Below are positions 6,862 through 15,054 of a DNA stretch of 49,015 nt, piece after piece. The position numbers were made by a program, and so were the translations under genes. How positions within the stretch are numbered: the first letter of the stretch is position 1; the number at the start of each line of letters is the position of its first letter. The notes beneath the pieces were generated by a model, which was not told the DNA's origin, made no database searches, and worked only from the letters and a program-made list of their open reading frames with translations. The stretch spans positions 1 to 49,015 of IMG/VR virus record IMGVR_UViG_3300028393_000098. One strand, written 5' to 3'. This stretch comes from a virus.

Positions 6862-8058
6862 ATGAAATCGTTTCAATCATACTTAAAAGAAGCTGCTGAA
6901 GAAGGCGCAAAACTTAAACACATTACTCATCCAGAAGATCGTCCATTAATGCATGGACATGAAGGATTTGAGCATGCTCATGGTGCTTTAATGCACGCAC
7001 ATGAGCATATGAAAGCTGGTAAGAATAACGCAAATCTTACAACTAAGTATGATGGTTCTCCTGCTGTAGTTTTCGGTACACACCCTAAGAATAAAAAATT
7101 CTTTGTTGCTTCTAAATCTGCATTCAATAAAGAACCAAAGATTAATCATACTGATGCTGACATCGATAAGAATCATGGTCATGCTCCAGGTCTTGCTGCT
7201 AAATTAAAAGCAGCACTACACCACTTACCTAAAGTTACACCAAAGGGTAAAGTATATCAGGGTGATATTATGCACTCTGAAGGTGATGTTAAACACGATA
7301 AGAAAACAGGCAAAGCATCCTTTACTCCTAACACTATTACCTATACTGCTTCTGGCGATGAAGCTAAGAAAGCTACAAAAGCAAAAGTAGGTGTTGCTGT
7401 TCATACTCAATATCATGGTAAAGATATTGCGTCTCTATCTGCTCACCACGAAGTTAATCATCATGAATTTGGTCAGCATCCTGACGTACATCACCACGAT
7501 GCCAGCTATGATACTAAATCTGTAAATCATTCTCAAGCTAACCAAGATGAGTTCCATAAGCATATGGCTGCAGCAAAAGCAGTTCATGACACTCATGGTG
7601 ATAAAATGTATAAAGCTATTCACCCTGCGCATAGTGGTGAACATGGTCACTTAGCCACTTACATTAATTCAACTGTTAGAAATAATACTACTCCAAACGT
7701 AAAAGATTTTAAAGCTCATCTTGAAGCACATCATGCTAAGCAAGTTGCTGGTGTTAAAACTGAGAAAGCGCAAAACGCTAAACGTGAAAAAGGTAATGAA
7801 GAAATCTCTCACGTTGAGAAGAATAAAGCGCATTATGAGAATGTATTAACTGCTCATAATCATCTAGCAGCTGCAAAGAATATACTAGTAAAATCTCTAG
7901 AAAGTGGTCATAGTAATTATGAACACCATATCGAAGGTAAAGAATCTAAACCAGAAGGATTTGTTATTAACCATGAACACAATGGTAAAACAGAACCTTC
8001 TAAACTTGTGAACCGAGCTGAGTTCGCCAGATCAAACTTGTTAAAGGTAAGAAAATGA
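6862..8058 (+). CDS. His-rich KxDG protein, possible ligase/nucleotidyltransferase fold (DUF6267-like)
   Basis: 398 aa and remarkably His/Lys rich. It begins MKSFQSYLKE|A, a good match to the T4 capsid-targeting sequence including an LxE|A prohead-protease-like site. TTKYDGSPAVVFG (60-72) matches motif I (KxDG) of DNA/RNA ligases and capping enzymes. YQGDIM (132-137) could be motif III, PEGFVIN (364-370) motif IV and SKLVNR (380-385) motif V. Order and spacing fit a covalent nucleotidyltransferase. I think this belongs to a phage family named DUF6267, from memory. It may seal nicks in injected DNA, or may be an inactive relative. The ligase reading is inference from motifs. Confidence 0.65.
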   Translation: MKSFQSYLKEAAEEGAKLKHITHPEDRPLMHGHEGFEHAHGALMHAHEHMKAGKNNANLTTKYDGSPAVVFGTHPKNKKFFVASKSAFNKEPKINHTDADIDKNHGHAPGLAAKLKAALHHLPKVTPKGKVYQGDIMHSEGDVKHDKKTGKASFTPNTITYTASGDEAKKATKAKVGVAVHTQYHGKDIASLSAHHEVNHHEFGQHPDVHHHDASYDTKSVNHSQANQDEFHKHMAAAKAVHDTHGDKMYKAIHPAHSGEHGHLATYINSTVRNNTTPNVKDFKAHLEAHHAKQVAGVKTEKAQNAKREKGNEEISHVEKNKAHYENVLTAHNHLAAAKNILVKSLESGHSNYEHHIEGKESKPEGFVINHEHNGKTEPSKLVNRAEFARSNLLKVRK

Positions 8059-9158
8059 AATCATTTAAAACTTTTGTGATTGAAGAAATCTATTTTCCAG
8101 AGACTTTATTAGAAGCTAAAGATGATGCTACCAAAGCTGGTGGTGTATCAAATAATACTAAAGGTGTTCTTCACGAACTATTAGTTGGTAAGCATTTAAA
8201 TGGCGGAAATCATATGCCCACACATGAAAATGCTGAGGGTGAAACCCCCGAACAAGCGCACGATCGCTTAAAGAAACAAATTCACCCAGACGACTATAAA
8301 AAGATTCACGCTAAAGCTAAATCCGCTGCAGAAGATATTAAAGCAAATCATGCTAAAACTCATCCAGGGCATGTAATCCATGCAGTTCATTGGACATCAA
8401 AGGCTGGAGATACTGAAAAGGTTACTGGAGTTAAGGCTGCTCAAAGTGGTAAAGATTCAGATTCATCCGATGTGTATTTTTCTTCACACCATCCTAGTAA
8501 ACCTAAAGTTGTAGTTCACCATGGGGTTAGTTTAAAGGTTAGTGATAATTCTAGTAAGAATGTTCCATCATCAAGTCTTGGTATGGAATCTAGTGGGTCT
8601 AAAGCAAAAGATTTATTTAAAGAACATCAGAAAAAAGTGCATGAAATCGCTCCAGGATTAAAAGATGTTAAAAAGGAAGCTCATCATAAAGATATTAAAG
8701 ATGCTCGTAAAGAATGGGCTCAGAAAAATCCTGAACTTCATAATAAAATTAAAGCAGAAAATAAAAAACTATTGGTTAATGTTGCTCACCATCACGCTGC
8801 TGAATTACAAACCCATTTAAATAACGGAAATCATGAACACGTAATTAATCATATCCGTAATATTCTTGCTGCTAGACATACTCCTGCAGTTGAAGCTAAG
8901 AAAGCAACTTTTCAGAAACATACAACTTTTGAAACTTCTAAAGGTGTTCAGCATCATACGTCAGATCCAGGTCATGATTATGAACATATTCTAAAAGATC
9001 ACAAGAATATTAAAGTACAAGCAAAAGGTGGCTCAGTTCATTTTACTCACACAGATCCTAAGACTGGTAAAGAAACTAAATTTGCTTCTCAAGCACACAA
9101 GTTTGATTCACAAAGCGATCCATTAAGCACTATTAAGAGCGCAGGTAAGGCTGTATAA
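8055..9158 (+). CDS. His/Lys-rich protein with possible nuclease-like core and capsid-targeting-like N-terminus
   Basis: 367 aa. It starts MKSFKTFVIEE and has LLE|A at 18-21, which could be a prohead-protease site. GVLHELLVGKHLNGG (37-51), SSDVYF (137-142) and GVSLKVS (157-163) are arranged like the Glu, Asp and xxK elements of a PD-(D/E)xK nuclease, but this is a weak pattern match. The remainder is Lys/His-rich helix (residues 190-300). It starts in an ATGA overlap with the upstream KxDG protein, so the two are translationally coupled and possibly partners. Function not known. Confidence 0.6.
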   Translation: MKSFKTFVIEEIYFPETLLEAKDDATKAGGVSNNTKGVLHELLVGKHLNGGNHMPTHENAEGETPEQAHDRLKKQIHPDDYKKIHAKAKSAAEDIKANHAKTHPGHVIHAVHWTSKAGDTEKVTGVKAAQSGKDSDSSDVYFSSHHPSKPKVVVHHGVSLKVSDNSSKNVPSSSLGMESSGSKAKDLFKEHQKKVHEIAPGLKDVKKEAHHKDIKDARKEWAQKNPELHNKIKAENKKLLVNVAHHHAAELQTHLNNGNHEHVINHIRNILAARHTPAVEAKKATFQKHTTFETSKGVQHHTSDPGHDYEHILKDHKNIKVQAKGGSVHFTHTDPKTGKETKFASQAHKFDSQSDPLSTIKSAGKAV

Positions 9159-9159
9159 A

Positions 9160-9447
9160 ATGTTATCATTTAAAGAATACCTTGCAGAAGCTGCAGTTGA
9201 TGCCAAAGGATATAAGTCATCTACTGGTGGATTAACACAGAAAGGTGTTGATGCATATAATAGAAAGACTGGTGGTCATCTAAAGATGGCAGTTACTACA
9301 CCACCATCTAAATTAAAAGCTGGAAGTAAAGCTGCGAATCGTCGTAAGTCTTTCTGTGCACGAATGGGTGGTATGGAAGGTGCAATGAAAAAACCAAATG
9401 GCGAGCCAACTCGTAAAGCACTAGCATTAAGAAAATGGAATTGCTAA
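9160..9447 (+). CDS. Small DUF6321-like protein
   Basis: 95 aa. It begins MLSFKEYLAE|A, the clearest capsid-targeting and LxE|A protease-site match in the block. The body (SSTGGLTQKGVDAYNRKTG, then SKAANRRKSFCARMGGMEG and PTRKALALRKWNC) matches a short, very conserved basic phage/virus domain that I recall as DUF6321. The two Cys and the Arg/Lys suggest nucleic-acid binding. It would be packaged with DNA if the N-terminal signal is real. Molecular function is unknown. Confidence 0.75.
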   Translation: MLSFKEYLAEAAVDAKGYKSSTGGLTQKGVDAYNRKTGGHLKMAVTTPPSKLKAGSKAANRRKSFCARMGGMEGAMKKPNGEPTRKALALRKWNC

Positions 9448-9448
9448 A

Positions 9449-12115
9449 ATGATTAACTATAAAGATCTTCAAGAGAAAGGTATCTGTTGGACTGGATACA
9501 AACGTAAAAAAGGTACTAAACCTTATGAAGATGGCAGCTGTGTGAAAGAAGAATCAGAAAAGCACCACGCTATCGCATTTGGTCGTATGAATCCAATTAC
9601 GTCAGGTCACGAAGCAGTAGTTAATAAACTACATTCAGTAGCAAAAGAACATGGTGCATCACATAACCTTATTGTTTCTCATAGCCAAGATGCTAAGAAA
9701 AACCCATTAAGTGCTGCTCAAAAAGTTACACATGCTAAGAATGCATTCCCTGGAACTAAGGTAACTGCTGCTAGTAAAGAAACACCGACTATTCTTCACC
9801 ATGCTGCTGCAGCCCATGCTGCTGGTGTAACTCATTTACATGTAATAGCTGGTTCTGACCGCCACGAAGAGATGCATAATCTGCTTAATAAATATAATGG
9901 TCAGAATGCTGCTCATGGTCACTATAATTTTAAAAAGATTACTGTTCATTCTTCTGGTGAACGTGATCCAGACGCAGAAGGTACGACAGGTATATCAGCA
10001 AGTAAAATGCGTGAGCACGCTGCTGCTGGTAATAAGAAAGAATTTCATAAAGGTGCACCATCTAAAATGAAACCAGAACACAAAGACGCAATGTATAACG
10101 ATGTGCGTAAAGGTATGGGAATTAATGAAGATATTTATACATCTGAATATAAAATCAAAACTTGGGTAGATCCAGTTACTGGTGAAACTAAAACAAGAAA
10201 AATTAGACCACATAGAATTGACTTTAAAAATAGTAGAATGGGTGCTACTCCAAGTCAACCAGCAGTTAAAGAACAAGCTCCAGTTGCTCCAGTTCCAAAT
10301 AAGAAATATATTAAAGGAACTCCAGAGCACAAAGCATATAAAGCAACTAAGAAACCAATCAATGGTATGCCAACTAATCAGTGTAAAGAAGAAACTATGG
10401 ATCAACAAGCCGATCGTAAAATGCAATTAAAGCGTTTCAAAGACCAAATGACTAAAGCAAATGGACCACAGGTAGATACTGAGATCCCTCTAGATAAAAA
10501 AGAAAAAGACGTAATGCTTGGTAAAATTAAAGTAAAGAAAACTCCTACTGGTTTAAGTAAAGAAGATAAACAAGAACTACATGATGTTAATGAAGTCTTA
10601 CGTCCAGAAATGGGTGCAAGCACTTACATTAATGACTTTATTAAATCTACAAACCCACGTTTTAATAATAAGTCTAAAGAAGAACGTCGCAAAATGGCTA
10701 TTGGTGCTTACATGGCTGCCAAAGCACGTGGTGTTCAAGAAGCTCGTGGTTTAGCTGGCAAATATTACAGCATTGCGCAAGATCGTAAAGAAACTGCAGA
10801 TCAGAACAAAGGTAATCATGAAACTTATCATACCCATATGGGTGATTATCATGATCATATGAGCCGTTACCATGAAGAACTAGGTCAACATTCTCATGCG
10901 CAAGCCCATGCTGATAAAGCAGAGATTCATCATGAGAAATCAATGCAGCGAAGAAAGGCTGTTAAAGAAGGTACTATGCAAGCAAATGGTACTGATAAGA
11001 TTGATACTCAAACTTCTGCTCCAACAGCTTCAACTGTAAAAGATACTACTCAAGGTAAAAAGATTAAAGGATTTAAATTCTTTAATGGAGCATCAGAACA
11101 AATGAAAGAATCTGCATTACAAAAGTTTAGAGCAGAAGCCGATGCTCGTGCAAAGAAACACGATGAGATCGAAGCTAAACGTAAGAAAGCAGCTGAAGAA
11201 GGTAAAGAAAATATGTCCGCAGCCATTACTGCTTTATCTAAACAAGTTGCAGAAGGCTGGCATGAAAAACCTGCTTCAGCATATCGTCGTCCAGCAGATC
11301 ATCACTATCAAGTTACTTACTATGATAAATCTGGTAAAGCTAGTGATTCATCAAAGCGTTTTGCAGAAAAAGAAAAAGCAGAAGCCCATGCAGACAAAGG
11401 GAATGCTATTGATAAGGTTGGTGGATCATACAGAGTTCACAGAGTTGGTTCTCCAATTGATGAAGCATCTGTTCCACAAAAAGGTGTTAATGTAGATAAC
11501 GTAAATGCTGCTGGTCAAGAACCTCATGAAGAAAAGTGGGAACCAGTTAAGAAAAAAGTAACTAAAATTAAAAAAGAGGAAACTATGAAATCATATAAAG
11601 AGTTTTTACAAGCGTTAGATGAAAAATTAATTGGGAAACAAAAGAAATTAGATAAGAATCATAATAATAAATTAGATTCTGAAGATTTCGCAATGCTTCG
11701 TAAAGAAGAAGTTGAATCGATTGAAGAACTTTCTAAGAAAACTTTAGGTAAATATATCAACAAAGCTGCATCGTCATCATCTGAATCTGGTAGAAAATTT
11801 GGTGTGTCACAGGAACAAGATGGTGGTGAAGATGAACTTGGTAGCGGTGATGATTATCATTTATCCACAATGAATAAACGTCAGCAAGGCATCAAAGCTG
11901 CAGTTAAAAAATTAACTAAAGAAGAATATATAGATGAAGTTAAAATGGCGGATCTACCTTCACGTAAGATCCAAGGTAAATCTTATGGCGCAGATTACAC
12001 TGATCCAGAAGGTGCTGATGACGCTGATGATAAAAAACCAGCTAAAGCTGCAGGTCGCAAACTCGGCCAGAGCATCGGCACTTATAAACGTCGTCAGCCA
12101 AAAGCTGCGTGTTAA
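9449..12115 (+). CDS. Large modular protein with N-terminal nucleotidylyltransferase domain
   Basis: 888 aa. Residues about 38-225 form an HxGH nucleotidylyltransferase domain (FGRMNPITSGHEAVV at 44-58; GTTGISASKMREH is the family's second motif). The rest is Lys/Glu/His-rich, low in hydrophobic residues and modular, with segments ending in near-identical KEETM or KEGTM joints. One joint contains a new MKSYKEFLQALDE start. The start (MINYKDLQEKG) resembles the capsid-targeting motif. It may be a head-packaged polyprotein cut by the prohead protease, or a fusion of several internal proteins. The reaction and substrate of the transferase domain are unknown. Confidence 0.7.
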   Translation: MINYKDLQEKGICWTGYKRKKGTKPYEDGSCVKEESEKHHAIAFGRMNPITSGHEAVVNKLHSVAKEHGASHNLIVSHSQDAKKNPLSAAQKVTHAKNAFPGTKVTAASKETPTILHHAAAAHAAGVTHLHVIAGSDRHEEMHNLLNKYNGQNAAHGHYNFKKITVHSSGERDPDAEGTTGISASKMREHAAAGNKKEFHKGAPSKMKPEHKDAMYNDVRKGMGINEDIYTSEYKIKTWVDPVTGETKTRKIRPHRIDFKNSRMGATPSQPAVKEQAPVAPVPNKKYIKGTPEHKAYKATKKPINGMPTNQCKEETMDQQADRKMQLKRFKDQMTKANGPQVDTEIPLDKKEKDVMLGKIKVKKTPTGLSKEDKQELHDVNEVLRPEMGASTYINDFIKSTNPRFNNKSKEERRKMAIGAYMAAKARGVQEARGLAGKYYSIAQDRKETADQNKGNHETYHTHMGDYHDHMSRYHEELGQHSHAQAHADKAEIHHEKSMQRRKAVKEGTMQANGTDKIDTQTSAPTASTVKDTTQGKKIKGFKFFNGASEQMKESALQKFRAEADARAKKHDEIEAKRKKAAEEGKENMSAAITALSKQVAEGWHEKPASAYRRPADHHYQVTYYDKSGKASDSSKRFAEKEKAEAHADKGNAIDKVGGSYRVHRVGSPIDEASVPQKGVNVDNVNAAGQEPHEEKWEPVKKKVTKIKKEETMKSYKEFLQALDEKLIGKQKKLDKNHNNKLDSEDFAMLRKEEVESIEELSKKTLGKYINKAASSSSESGRKFGVSQEQDGGEDELGSGDDYHLSTMNKRQQGIKAAVKKLTKEEYIDEVKMADLPSRKIQGKSYGADYTDPEGADDADDKKPAKAAGRKLGQSIGTYKRRQPKAAC
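11585..12115 (+). CDS. Candidate internally initiated product of the large modular gene
   Basis: An in-frame ATG at 11585 sits 4 bases after a strong ribosome site (GAGGAA). It begins MKSYKEFLQALDE, the same capsid-targeting-like motif that opens the neighbouring genes. The product would be 176 aa, containing KNHNNKLDSEDFAM, an EF-hand-like loop seen in several phage proteins, and a basic C-terminus. Either this is a second product of the gene, or the motif marks an old gene fusion. Confidence 0.4.
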   Translation: MKSYKEFLQALDEKLIGKQKKLDKNHNNKLDSEDFAMLRKEEVESIEELSKKTLGKYINKAASSSSESGRKFGVSQEQDGGEDELGSGDDYHLSTMNKRQQGIKAAVKKLTKEEYIDEVKMADLPSRKIQGKSYGADYTDPEGADDADDKKPAKAAGRKLGQSIGTYKRRQPKAAC

Positions 12116-12121
12116 TAAATA
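12114..12121 (+). promoter_or_regulatory. Late promoter candidate (AATAAATA)
   Basis: One mismatch from the T4 late octamer, spanning the stop of the large modular gene, 27 bases before the ATG of a probable abundant virion protein that also has a strong AAGGAGAA ribosome site. Confidence 0.35.
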
Positions 12122-12148
12122 AACAAGTCCAAATTCAAGGAGAATAAA

Positions 12149-12988
12149 ATGGCACTATGGGGAAATAAGGACGCTGTTGCTATCACTGGCACAACTGTCA
12201 GCGTCACTAATGGTTCTAAAGCTGTAACTGGCTCTGGAACTACGTTTTTAACAGATTTACAAGTTGGTTCTATTGTAGAAATTACTTCTGGCACAACTGC
12301 CAAAAGTCGTGTTGCTGCAATCACTTCAGATACTGCATTAACATTATCCGATAACTTTCCTGGCACTACTGCTGCTTCGTTGGCAATTGCTAACGTGAAA
12401 AAGCAACTAATGCCTAAGAATGTATATCGTCAATCTGCTGGTGGTACTGCTGGTACTCGTGGTGCTACTAACCTAGCAACTGTAGTTGGTGTTGATATTA
12501 CTGAAGCACAAGCTACATCAAACCGTGCCAAGGGTATTAAGATTCCAGGTTGGACGCAGTTTAAGACATATACTGACGCACAAGGTAATACTCGTCGTAA
12601 AGTGGTAGTTCTTGTTGCTGGTAATGGCTTTACTCAAGCAACTATGTCTGATGCTACTGATGATACTATCGTTAACGATCGTTCAATTACTATCGGTACT
12701 CAACCTGCTACCGTTACTGGTGCAGCTGCCACATACACTGGTACATTCGCTGTAGCAGCAACTGTTACTAATACTGGTTCATTGACTTACAACTGGCAAG
12801 TATCTACTAACAGCGGATCTACTTGGGCTAATGCATCAGGTGGTGTTTACTCAGGTAACACAACTAATACATTGACTCTAACTAATGCTGCTAAAGCAAC
12901 TTATAACAACTATCAATTCCGTTGCCAAGTAAGTGCAGCTGGTGCTGATACTGTAACAAGTACTGCTGCTACTCTAGTATACGCTTAA
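12149..12988 (+). CDS. Virion structural protein with C-terminal Ig-like domain
   Basis: 279 aa, rich in Thr, Ala, Gly and Val with few charges, as in capsid or tail surface proteins. The N-terminus MALWGNKDAVAITGTTVSV and the region to about residue 190 match, from memory, a structural protein common in marine T4-like phages. Residues 190-279 (LTYNWQVSTNSGSTWANAS ... NTLTLTNAAKATYNNYQFRCQ) form an Ig-like beta sandwich of the kind used as virion decoration or carbohydrate-binding modules. It has a strong ribosome site, a late promoter candidate upstream and a terminator downstream, so it is probably highly expressed and monocistronic. Confidence 0.75.
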   Translation: MALWGNKDAVAITGTTVSVTNGSKAVTGSGTTFLTDLQVGSIVEITSGTTAKSRVAAITSDTALTLSDNFPGTTAASLAIANVKKQLMPKNVYRQSAGGTAGTRGATNLATVVGVDITEAQATSNRAKGIKIPGWTQFKTYTDAQGNTRRKVVVLVAGNGFTQATMSDATDDTIVNDRSITIGTQPATVTGAAATYTGTFAVAATVTNTGSLTYNWQVSTNSGSTWANASGGVYSGNTTNTLTLTNAAKATYNNYQFRCQVSAAGADTVTSTAATLVYA

Positions 12989-13002
12989 TAAATAGTTATG
13001 TG

Positions 13003-13030
13003 GATGGGAGAATTGTTCTCCCATCATTTT
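13003..13030 (+). terminator. Strong intrinsic terminator-like hairpin
   Basis: A perfect 10-bp stem (GATGGGAGAA with TTCTCCCATC) and a 3-base loop, followed by ATTTTG, right after the virion protein gene. Confidence 0.7.
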
Positions 13031-13037
13031 GAGAGAT

Positions 13038-13427
13038 ATGATGTCTGGTATGAATGAACAATTAAATGAGTCCAATTTTCTAATCTATGCAATGCATCAT
13101 TATGACAATACGCAATGTTATAGTCTAGCTGAATTTGAAGATGATCTAAAGAAATTTTTATATTTAAAGAAATTAATTTCGAGATATAAGAATAATGAAG
13201 ATCTAAAAGAAAGATTAATACTTAATCATATAATTGTCCTTTATAATCTATTTGGTGAAGCAACTACGAATATGTTGTTTTATAAAGTAGATAAATGTTG
13301 TTGGGATATTCTAGTAACATTTTTAGTATATCTTAACAGAATGCCAGAACAACTTCCAGAATATGGAATATTATTATCAGAAGTAATATTAGATGAGAAT
13401 GTTATCTCAACGCTAAGGAAAATCTAA
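13038..13427 (+). CDS. Conserved T4-like phage protein (DUF7207-like)
   Basis: 129 aa, helical. The stretch FLYLKKLISRYKNNEDLKER followed by ILNHIIVLYNLFGE resembles a small protein conserved across marine T4-like phages; function unknown. I chose the ATG at 13038 after GAGAG; an in-frame TTG at 13029 lies in the terminator, and ATGs at 13041 and 13050 are alternatives. It overlaps the next gene by one base (TAATG). Confidence 0.7.
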   Translation: MMSGMNEQLNESNFLIYAMHHYDNTQCYSLAEFEDDLKKFLYLKKLISRYKNNEDLKERLILNHIIVLYNLFGEATTNMLFYKVDKCCWDILVTFLVYLNRMPEQLPEYGILLSEVILDENVISTLRKI

Positions 13428-13960
13428 TGAGTCGTATTATAGATAACGCAATAGCATTTAAAGTATTGCATATGATGGTTACAAACTTTACTGATACTGA
13501 AGCATTTAAGCTCGGTATTATTGATGCACATGGTAACACTATAAGAAAATCAGTTCATTTTACATCTGACGCTGAGCGTAACGCATTTGATTATTTGACT
13601 CGTTTAGTTTTTAATATGAAAAAAATCATCAATAAAATTGGTGGCGAAAACAAATTAAAAAGTATGGCTGCAGCATTATGGTTGATTAGAGAGAATTATA
13701 AAAGTGGAGCAAGAACCACTTCGCAGTTAGAAGTTAAATTTAAGAAACTAATGGAAACTGATATCCATTTAGTTGAAGAAGAGATTATAGTTGGTAGATT
13801 CTTAAAAGAAGATGGTGTAGCTGCTATTGGCGGTGCACCAGCTAATAATACTTCTGGTGCAGTGGCAACACAAGAACCAAAGATATATCCTAATAGTAAA
13901 AAGAAACCTATATTTGGTTTGGCAAGACGTAAACCATTAGCAATTAAAGAGATTAAATAA
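13427..13960 (+). CDS. Conserved T4-like phage protein of unknown function
   Basis: 177 aa. The N-terminal 120 residues (IAFKVLHMMVTNFTDTEAF, LVFNMKKIINKIGG, AAALWLIRENYKSG) are helical and resemble a conserved gene that in marine T4-like phages lies near structural genes. The C-terminal tail is Pro/Lys rich and probably flexible. It is coupled to both neighbours by TAATG overlaps. A virion or assembly role is a guess from context. Confidence 0.65.
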   Translation: MSRIIDNAIAFKVLHMMVTNFTDTEAFKLGIIDAHGNTIRKSVHFTSDAERNAFDYLTRLVFNMKKIINKIGGENKLKSMAAALWLIRENYKSGARTTSQLEVKFKKLMETDIHLVEEEIIVGRFLKEDGVAAIGGAPANNTSGAVATQEPKIYPNSKKKPIFGLARRKPLAIKEIK

Positions 13961-14397
13961 TGTGGTTGTTTGATTTATTACCAAACTTTCTTTTAATCTT
14001 TTTAATTAATGGATTAATAGTAATTGGATTACTAGGAACACTTTCTAGTTATTTTATTCAATTTATTCCAGCAATTACTCCGTATGCAAGTCTAGTCAAG
14101 ACAGCTGGTATTATTCTTTTGGTTGTTGGAGTTTATCTCCATGGTGGATATGATAATGACCAAAAATGGCAAGATAAAGTTACTGCATTAGAAGCTAAAG
14201 TTAAAGCAAGCGAGCAACAAAGTAAAGATGCAACTGACAGAATTTCAGATCTGTTAAATGAAAAAACAAAAGCTGTTAAAGAAAAACAAATTGTTATTCA
14301 AGAAAAAATTAAAGAAGTGGCAACAAAGATTGATGCTGAGTGTAGGGTATCCCCTGACGTGATTGAAATCCTAAATAACTCGGCAAGAAAAAAATGA
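13960..14397 (+). CDS. Inner-membrane spanin (i-spanin, Rz-like)
   Basis: 145 aa. Two hydrophobic segments (about 5-30 and 42-62) precede a charged periplasmic coiled-coil (about 72-125), the layout of an i-spanin, which pairs with an outer-membrane lipoprotein and fuses the two membranes at lysis. Most i-spanins have one N-terminal membrane helix, so two is a variation. The next gene starts in its stop codon (ATGA) and encodes a lipoprotein, the classic Rz/Rz1 arrangement. Confidence 0.75.
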   Translation: MWLFDLLPNFLLIFLINGLIVIGLLGTLSSYFIQFIPAITPYASLVKTAGIILLVVGVYLHGGYDNDQKWQDKVTALEAKVKASEQQSKDATDRISDLLNEKTKAVKEKQIVIQEKIKEVATKIDAECRVSPDVIEILNNSARKK

Positions 14398-14654
14398 AGA
14401 ACCTATTAATATCGTTTCTATTTCTTTTCTTAGTAGGATGCGCAGTTCCAGTTCAAAGAACTTTTCCTACGGCACCAGAAGAAATTAAAGTCAGTTGCCC
14501 CGATCTACAACTAATCCAACCTACTACGAAACTGAGTGAAGTAGTTATGGTTGTCACTAATAATTACAGTCAATATCAAGAGTGCCAGTTAAAAATGGAT
14601 GCTTGGATTGAGTGGTACGATAAACAAAAAGACATTTTTAACAGCGTAAAGTAG
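14394..14654 (+). CDS. Outer-membrane spanin lipoprotein (o-spanin, Rz1-like)
   Basis: 86 aa. The N-terminal signal peptide MKNLLISFLFLFLVGC ends in a lipobox (LVGC, Cys16), so the mature protein is a lipoprotein of about 70 residues. It is Pro-containing near the N-terminus with a helical C-terminus. Overlapping the i-spanin gene by ATGA, it should complete the spanin complex and shows that the host has an outer membrane. Confidence 0.75.
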   Translation: MKNLLISFLFLFLVGCAVPVQRTFPTAPEEIKVSCPDLQLIQPTTKLSEVVMVVTNNYSQYQECQLKMDAWIEWYDKQKDIFNSVK

Positions 14655-14660
14655 AACCAT

Positions 14661-15014
14661 ATGGATAATGAGAGAATAGCCAGATTGGAAACGCAAGTAG
14701 AAGGTATCAAAGACGATGTTGCTGCCGTAAAAGCTGACATCAAAGACCTACATTCTAGATTAACAACTCAGGGACGTGAGATTGTTTCTAAGATTGATGG
14801 ATTACAACATTGTTTAGATGACAAATTAGACACTACTGCAAAAGCTGCTACTGAACAGCGTGAAGAAATGAAACAAGATGTGCATAAAGAAATTGAAAAA
14901 ATTGCAACTCGTGTTGATATTCTTGAGAAGTGGAGATATATGATTGTGGGTGGTGCAATTGTTTTGGGTTATCTAATCGGTCACGTCCAGTTTTTAGATA
15001 AAATATTCAAATAA
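14661..15014 (+). CDS. Coiled-coil protein with C-terminal membrane anchor (XhlA-like)
   Basis: 117 aa. Residues 1-90 form a heptad-rich coiled-coil (RIARLETQVEGIKDDVAAV onward). YMIVGGAIVLGYLIGHV at about 92-110 is a tail membrane anchor. The shape matches the haemolysin XhlA/holin-accessory family. Directly after the spanins, it may be a lysis accessory protein or holin partner; no other holin is evident here. Confidence 0.6.
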   Translation: MDNERIARLETQVEGIKDDVAAVKADIKDLHSRLTTQGREIVSKIDGLQHCLDDKLDTTAKAATEQREEMKQDVHKEIEKIATRVDILEKWRYMIVGGAIVLGYLIGHVQFLDKIFK

Positions 15015-15017
15015 TAT

Positions 15018-15046
15018 TTGCTTTGCAAGAGCATATGGGGTATAAT
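15018..15046 (+). promoter_or_regulatory. Sigma70-like promoter before primase
   Basis: TTGCTT at 15018-15023 and TATAAT at 15041-15046, 17-base spacer. The wider TTTGCTTTGCAA context recurs at 41147, and nearly at 23757. The primase ATG begins 8 bases after the -10 box, so almost no leader is expected. Confidence 0.7.
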
Positions 15047-15054
15047 TACTCTAT

